The notes under the pieces: generated by a model
Database searches by the model: none
Told to the model about the DNA's origin: nothing
The model's input: only the letters and a program-made list of their open reading frames with translations
Program-made: the position numbers and the translations under genes
Shown: positions 32,978-36,737 of the stretch, in pieces
Numbering within the stretch: the first letter of the stretch is position 1
How the letters are laid out: the number at the start of each line of letters is the position of its first letter
NCBI GenBank assembly: GCA_938040995.1
Contig: CALHZT010000283.1
Span: 1 to 36,737, forward strand
Length of the DNA stretch: 36,737 nt
Reading direction: 5' to 3'
Origin: an uncultured Pirellulaceae bacterium
GTDB taxonomy: Bacteria > Planctomycetota > Planctomycetia > Pirellulales > Pirellulaceae

Positions 32978-33928
32978 TTGACTGCACGCAACCATCATCC
33001 AACGAACGGCGCATCCACGCGATTGCCATCGTCACGCCGCAAGGCTCTTGCGCCGACATGGATTTTTATTCCCACTGCAATCCTTGTTGGTCTGACGACC
33101 GCACTCGTTACGGCTCAGGAAGTCGCGACGAACACCGCTCCTGCGACGAACACCGCTCCTGCGACGATTTCCACTGCGACGACGAACACCGCTCCGGCGA
33201 CGGTTGCCAACGGACAGAACGAACAGCTTGCAGCAGAGTTTGTTGTTCAGACCGACGTTTTTGTTCAGGCCGACTCAGGCTCCAACCAGGAAGACCAGCG
33301 AGTCAGCCGACATGCGACTTATTTTCTGAAAGACCGCATCATTGACGTCGCGGTCGGTGAATCCGGAAACGCCGAATCGGCGGTAATCCTCGAACTGGTG
33401 TCGGGCAATATCACGCTTCTCGATTCAGGACGAAAAAAAAGTTGTGGGCTCACTTATGATGAGCTGATTCAGACCGTGGCGGCGGTGACCAGTCGACTGG
33501 ACGACAAGCCGCCGATCGTGCAATTTGCAGCGAACGCCAAATTCAAAGTCGACTGGAACGAAGAGTCTGGCAAGCTGGGTATGATCGCCGAGCCGATGGG
33601 TTACCTGATTCACACAAGCAGGCAACCAACAAAAAGTGCCGCGTCACTCTATCGACGCTTTGCCGACATGTCGGCTCGATTGAACGCAACGCAACCGGGT
33701 GGATTACCGCCGGCTGCCCGGCTGGCGATCAATCGCGAACTCGGCAATCATGACGCGGTTCCAACCCGGGTCGAGCGGACAAGAATGGATCGAAAGCAAA
33801 AGGCATACAGCACTCACCAGTACCGCCTGAATCTTGACCCGGCGGCTATCGCGGTTATTCAAAAAGTCGATTCGTGGTCCGATGAGTTTGAATCGACGGA
33901 CCTTGTTTCTTATCGACTTGGGAAATAG
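32978..33928 (+). CDS. Secreted protein of unknown function with a short Thr/Ala/Pro repeat
   Basis: A protein of up to 316 residues. A basic N-region and hydrophobic stretch (about residues 27-45, ending VTAQ) look like a signal peptide. It is followed by a low-complexity linker built on TNTAPAT, encoded by two perfect 18-base repeats (33125-33142 and 33143-33160) and degenerate copies. The remaining domain is mixed alpha/beta, with DRIIDVAVGES, ILELVSGNITLLDSGRKK and QYRLNLDPAAIAVIQKVDSW; I do not recognise it. The start is uncertain: the frame opens with TTG at 32978 without a good Shine-Dalgarno, and a second TTG at 33023 would still keep the signal peptide. Confidence 0.72.
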   Translation: MTARNHHPTNGASTRLPSSRRKALAPTWIFIPTAILVGLTTALVTAQEVATNTAPATNTAPATISTATTNTAPATVANGQNEQLAAEFVVQTDVFVQADSGSNQEDQRVSRHATYFLKDRIIDVAVGESGNAESAVILELVSGNITLLDSGRKKSCGLTYDELIQTVAAVTSRLDDKPPIVQFAANAKFKVDWNEESGKLGMIAEPMGYLIHTSRQPTKSAASLYRRFADMSARLNATQPGGLPPAARLAINRELGNHDAVPTRVERTRMDRKQKAYSTHQYRLNLDPAAIAVIQKVDSWSDEFESTDLVSYRLGK

Positions 33929-34114
33929 CAACTACCCGCAGTCCCCTGCCAGACGCGGACTAGCCGGTAGAAAACGCGACGACTACAATTCGTGCTGTGG
34001 ACGATTGGTACCACAAACTACTGGCAACCTGCCGCCCGCCAGCTTTCAACGCCAATGATCGAGCTCATGCTCTGTCAAATTCGCGAGCTGCCCGGCGACG
34101 AAAGATATACAACC

Positions 34115-35218
34115 ATGCGATTGTTCCGCACGCTCATTGTGCTCGTCCTGTTCGCGAGTGGACAGATGGAATCCAGCGCTGCTGAGATCCTGCTTGAGAA
34201 AGACGGCGACAACATCACGGTCACCGTCGATGGCAAACTCTTCACCCGGTACATCACAAAATCGGGTACCAAGCCGGTGCTTTATCCCATCATCGGGCCA
34301 ACCGGTGTCGAGATGACCCGCGGCTATCCGATCAAGGACGCCTCGGCGTCAGAAAAGACGGATCATCCGCATCACCGCTCGCTGTGGTTCACCCATGGAG
34401 AGGTTAACGAAGTCGACTTTTGGACAGAGCCGTCCGAGGATAATCCCAAGAAACACGGTTTTGGCAAAGTCGTCCATAAGAAGTTCCTGCAAATCGAGAA
34501 TGGCGAACAACCCAGAATCGTCACGGTGAACGAGTGGCTCAACTCCAAAGATGAAAAACTGCTTACCGACTATCGCACGATCGGTTTCGCAGCCGACGAG
34601 AAACGCCGCTGGATCGACTTTGACGTCAAGCTCGTCAACGAAGGCGAAGAACCGGTAAAAATCGGCGATACCAAAGAGGGCACATTCGGTGTCCGCGTCG
34701 CGTCGTGGATGAAAGTCGACGCGGAAAAAGGCGGCAAGATCATCAACAGCCTCGGTGCCGTTAACAAAGATGCGTGGGGAAAGGCGGCTTCGTGGGTCGA
34801 CTACCACGCGCCGAATGGAGATTCGACCGTGGGCATTGCCATTCTCAATCACCCCAGCAGCTTTCGATTCCCAACGTACTGGCACGTGCGAACTTACGGA
34901 TTGTTCGCAGCAAATCCGTTCGGCGTTCACAACTTTCTAAACTCGGAGGACGAAGACGGCTCGCATGAAATCAAACCTGGTGAGTCAATTGTCCTGAGCT
35001 ATCGCGTGCTGTTGCATCAGGGTGACGAGCAATCGGGGAGAGTGCCCGAGTCGTTTGTAGAGTACGCAAAGATTGACAAATCGCCAGTCGAAGAAGAAGA
35101 GCTTGTTGCCGAAAATCCTGTCGAAGAAGAAAAGGCACCCGAAGAGTCTCTAAAAGATCCCGCCGGCGAAGTGGAAGAAACCGAAACTCTTCAGCCCATC
35201 GAACCCGCGGCTCCCTAG
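34115..35218 (+). CDS. Secreted PmoA-like (DUF6807-type) protein
   Basis: A 367-residue exported protein; residues 1-23 form a signal peptide. The body matches the so-called methane oxygenase PmoA family (now DUF6807), abundant in planctomycetes and unrelated to true methane monooxygenase: KPVLYPIIGPTGVEMTRGYP, DHPHHRSLWFTHGEVN with its histidine cluster, VDFWTE, and the later GVRVASWM, HPSSFRFPTYWHVRTYGLFAANPFG and YRVLLHQGD. The role is unproven; association with carbohydrate catabolism is often assumed. The C-terminal 40 residues are acidic and Pro/Glu-rich. I chose ATG 34115 because it opens the signal peptide; the frame extends to 33992 without support. The Shine-Dalgarno is weak. Confidence 0.88.
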   Translation: MRLFRTLIVLVLFASGQMESSAAEILLEKDGDNITVTVDGKLFTRYITKSGTKPVLYPIIGPTGVEMTRGYPIKDASASEKTDHPHHRSLWFTHGEVNEVDFWTEPSEDNPKKHGFGKVVHKKFLQIENGEQPRIVTVNEWLNSKDEKLLTDYRTIGFAADEKRRWIDFDVKLVNEGEEPVKIGDTKEGTFGVRVASWMKVDAEKGGKIINSLGAVNKDAWGKAASWVDYHAPNGDSTVGIAILNHPSSFRFPTYWHVRTYGLFAANPFGVHNFLNSEDEDGSHEIKPGESIVLSYRVLLHQGDEQSGRVPESFVEYAKIDKSPVEEEELVAENPVEEEKAPEESLKDPAGEVEETETLQPIEPAAP

Positions 35219-35224
35219 TTGAAC

Positions 35225-35257
35225 GCGCGCGTCAGTCGAGCCACTCGCGCGCCTTTT
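35225..35257 (+). terminator. Intrinsic terminator after the PmoA-like gene
   Basis: GCGCGCG (35225-35231) pairs with CGCGCGC (35246-35252), leaving a 14-base loop, and is followed by CTTTTAT. It starts seven bases after the stop codon. Stem and T-run are short, but position and order fit a Rho-independent terminator. Confidence 0.5.
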
Positions 35258-35817
35258 ATCAATTCGCACTTTTCCTTTTTTACTTGTCATTTTTCATTCA
35301 AACAGCATGGCCATTTCGCCCGCAGATAGCGACGCTTGAAATCCGCAGTCCATCCGGCTCAGCCGCACAGGCATCCAACAATCCCTCGAGGGATGGCACG
35401 CCAGCGAGTGAGTCCGCGAAGGCCGATCCGCGAACCGCAACCATTCGCCTCCATCACCATCCAGTGGTTTGGCAAAAATTCCCGTTGTAACGCTTGGTCT
35501 CCAGCGGGTTTGCCTCGATCTTGCCAACCTCCGATTGGTGCCTGGCTGCGGCGCCATTCTCGATTCTTCAGTAATTCCCCTTGAATTTTCAACCCATTCT
35601 GACATCAATGTCCTTATGGGGTACTTGGACCGGGAGGTTCAATAACGCCAATTGCCTGCAAAGTCGCCGTAAAAAGAAGCCTCGCACGCAAGCTATCTAC
35701 AATCTGCAGCTAACCTAAATTAACACGTAGGTCGATAACTAGTGTCAGGCGACAGGAAGTACTCTGCCAGTCGCTTTGGAAACCAAGCTAGTGCACAACC
35801 TGGAGACCCCACCCCTG
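35258..35817. other. Gap of about 560 bases without a recognised gene
   Basis: No frame here has motifs or a credible start. The one clear structure is a perfect 14-base palindrome ATCCCTCGAGGGAT at 35381-35394. The last part presumably contains the promoter of the small protein gene at 35818. Confidence 0.45.
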
Positions 35818-36111
35818 ATGTTGGCACCTGAATCCTGCATAAGCAGCCTCGATGAACTGCGGCAACTTGTTTATTCGAAGCTATGCGAATGCGATCAGTT
35901 GGATCCGGGCGCGTTCCCCATGACGGAGCACATTCTGGTTCGAGGCGGTAAACCGTGCGGCATTCATTTTTGCGTGCACGGCCCTCGAAGCGTGAAGTAC
36001 ACGTCCATTTGGGAAACCGACCGGAACACAATACTGTTTTACCGGCCCACCGGAGAACGCTTTTACAAAACGCAATTAAAAGAGGCACCAGAACTGACAC
36101 CGGCGAGCTAA
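35818..36111 (+). CDS. Small conserved protein of unknown function upstream of csrA
   Basis: A 97-residue protein with no signal peptide. The N-terminal part is helical (SSLDELRQLVYSKLCECDQL); the C-terminal part is a compact beta-rich stretch, KPCGIHFCVHGPRSV then KYTSIWETDRNTILFYRPTG and ERFYKTQL, dense in aromatic and conserved-looking residues. I recall close relatives among planctomycete hypothetical proteins, but no function. The ATG at 35818 was chosen although GGAG is rather far upstream; TTG 35776 would give 111 residues. It is on the same strand as csrA, 226 bases upstream. Confidence 0.7.
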   Translation: MLAPESCISSLDELRQLVYSKLCECDQLDPGAFPMTEHILVRGGKPCGIHFCVHGPRSVKYTSIWETDRNTILFYRPTGERFYKTQLKEAPELTPAS

Positions 36112-36320
36112 CGACATTTGGCAATCGCCTGGCACAGAACTGCCTGACAATCACTGCTTGCGGAAAACGTCCCGGATATTCCTGACTTGGCGATCCTTTT
36201 CGAATCGCCCCGACGGGAATCAAAAAACTGAGTTATCGAAACCCAACGTAGGATCTGGATGCATGGATTGCTTCACTGATCCGAACGTCTGATATACATC
36301 ATTCATATATAAGTCGCTTT

Positions 36321-36332
36321 ATACACGGAGGT
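36321..36332 (+). promoter_or_regulatory. Putative CsrA-binding site over the csrA Shine-Dalgarno
   Basis: ATACACGGAGGT matches the published CsrA/RsmA consensus RUACARGGAUGU at ten of twelve positions, including the central GGA. The GGAGG is also the ribosome-binding site of csrA (36327-36331, six bases before ATG 36338). Binding of the csrA product here would block its own translation. A weak sigma-70-like pair, TTGCTT at 36268 and TATACA near 36293, may be the promoter. Confidence 0.5.
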
Positions 36333-36337
36333 AGGTA

Positions 36338-36529
36338 ATGCTGGTTCTTTCAAGGAAACAGGCTGAGCGAATTCGGCTCGGCGATTCCATCGTGGTCACG
36401 GTCGTCCGGGTATCCGGCGACAAAGTTCGTCTGGGCATCGAGGCGCCGCCCGACGTAATTGTCCTGCGTGACGAGCTGGACAAACATGGCCAACCCATTG
36501 AGTCTACTCCGCTGAGGAAAGCTGCTTAA
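36338..36529 (+). CDS. csrA: Carbon storage regulator CsrA
   Basis: A 63-residue RNA-binding translational regulator that works as a strand-swapped dimer, binding GGA motifs in hairpins or over ribosome-binding sites. It begins MLVLSRKQAERIRLGDSI, the canonical N-terminus whose first strand contributes to RNA binding, and contains VRLGIEAPPDVIVLRDEL, where the arginine in VLRDE matches the essential R44 of the E. coli protein. GGAGG six bases upstream is a strong Shine-Dalgarno and coincides with a probable autoregulatory CsrA site. In flagellated bacteria csrA often sits near flagellar genes, but none is seen here. Confidence 0.95.
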   Translation: MLVLSRKQAERIRLGDSIVVTVVRVSGDKVRLGIEAPPDVIVLRDELDKHGQPIESTPLRKAA

Positions 36530-36696
36530 GTCGGTGATGTGATGCGTTGACCGGCAAGAAGCCATCCAACGCAGTTTACTTCCTGATCTTCAATGACGAG
36601 CCGTTCCTGTTCGGCCTGCAATCTGCAACAGAAACACTCGCGGTCATAAATCTCAAGGGATTCCTCCAACCTGACATCCCAATCAGGAATGAACAA
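36526..36696 (-). CDS. Open minus-strand frame at the right edge, possibly coding
   Basis: A minus-strand frame ending in TAA at 36526-36528 (overlapping the csrA stop codon) is open to the end of the window. It reads LFIPDWDVRLEESLEI then YDRECFCCRLQAEQERL and VIEDQEVNCVGWLLAGQ, with an acidic, protein-like composition and a CFCC cysteine group. From a TTG at 36696 it would be 56 residues with no Shine-Dalgarno; a longer gene starting beyond the window would have to read through the hairpin at 36715-36737. I cannot assign a function. Confidence 0.3.
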   Translation of the reverse strand: MFIPDWDVRLEESLEIYDRECFCCRLQAEQERLVIEDQEVNCVGWLLAGQRITSPT

Positions 36697-36707
36697 AACC
36701 GGAAAGC

Positions 36708-36737
36708 AAAAAATGCCTCGCCAGGGAACGGCGAGGC
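36708..36737 (-). terminator. Intrinsic terminator for a minus-strand gene beyond the edge
   Basis: GCCTCGCC (36715-36722) and GGCGAGGC (36730-36737) form a perfect eight-base GC-rich stem with a seven-base loop. Read on the minus strand it is followed by A then six T (36713-36708). This is the best-formed terminator in the window and predicts a minus-strand gene ending just outside the right edge. Confidence 0.65.

Noticed and set aside
32631-33059. 142-codon minus-strand frame upstream of tadA
   Set aside because: Overlaps the tadA N-terminus and the opposite-strand gene start, with no motif.
1-36737. Mobile elements, CRISPR arrays, toxin-antitoxin or phage-defence islands
   Set aside because: No transposase, integrase, cas, toxin or nuclease-type defence gene could be recognised; the repeats seen lack CRISPR spacing.

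Overview
The window looks like chromosomal DNA of a planctomycete of the Pirellulales type. The evidence is gene content: three very different secreted proteins end in tandem dockerin/EF-hand-like modules of the form DxSDFNxWNxNKF, two of them followed by a VPEP...RRR PEP-CTERM sorting tail; one giant protein carries the LSLEELQPRLV N-terminal motif seen on planctomycete surface proteins; an ECF sigma factor is joined to a transmembrane Ser/Thr kinase; and the intergenic repeats are of a kind common in this phylum. There is no rRNA, tRNA, CRISPR array, transposase, phage gene or replication origin that I can see. The assignment is inference from content, not from a search.

Layout. 1-762: repeat-rich non-coding DNA with nested inverted repeats. 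763-2358: ATP-dependent PEP carboxykinase. 2601-4211: secreted M64-type metallopeptidase with dockerin-like modules and PEP-CTERM. 4212-4666: repeats. 4667-5401: ispD. 5403-5659: three heptanucleotide arrays, the last running into the 3' end of a SET-domain gene (5640-6125, minus). 6307-9491 (minus): a secreted helical-repeat protein, a coiled-coil protein and an ExeA-like ATPase. 9606-10316: rsmE. 10409-12727 (minus): a conserved secreted protein, a possible tiny basic protein, a receiver-only response regulator and a stand-alone LigD-type phosphoesterase domain. 13006-13692: TPR protein. 13753-15219 (minus): MATE exporter. 15325-16365: PqqB-like metallo-beta-lactamase-fold protein. 16474-19512: 1012-residue repeat adhesin-like protein. 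19532-20767 (minus): PQQ-type sugar dehydrogenase. 21029-21985 (minus): alpha/beta hydrolase. 22189-26784 (minus): 1531-residue G8/CEMIP-like beta-helix protein with two CBM6-like modules and a dockerin array. 27097-29680 (minus): kinase and ECF sigma factor. 30103-32094 (minus): UDP-xylose synthase and GDP-fucose synthase. 32234-32692 (minus): tadA. 32978-35218: secreted hypothetical and a PmoA-like (DUF6807-type) protein. 35818-36529: small conserved protein and csrA. The right edge holds a terminator and an open frame that may continue outside.

How the parts may work together. Central metabolism and housekeeping (pckA, ispD, rsmE, tadA, csrA) are interspersed with an outward-facing set: a protease, a repeat protein and a giant putative polysaccharide-active protein sharing one calcium-binding C-terminal module, plus nucleotide-sugar enzymes that feed surface glycans. 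The sigma factor/kinase pair next to the giant protein is the obvious candidate regulator, but no target promoter was recognised. The observations I rate highest are the shared dockerin-like module system, the G8/CBM6 giant, the kinase lacking the usual VAIK lysine and translationally coupled to the sigma factor, the near-consensus CsrA site over csrA's own Shine-Dalgarno, and the roughly 173-residue internal repeats.
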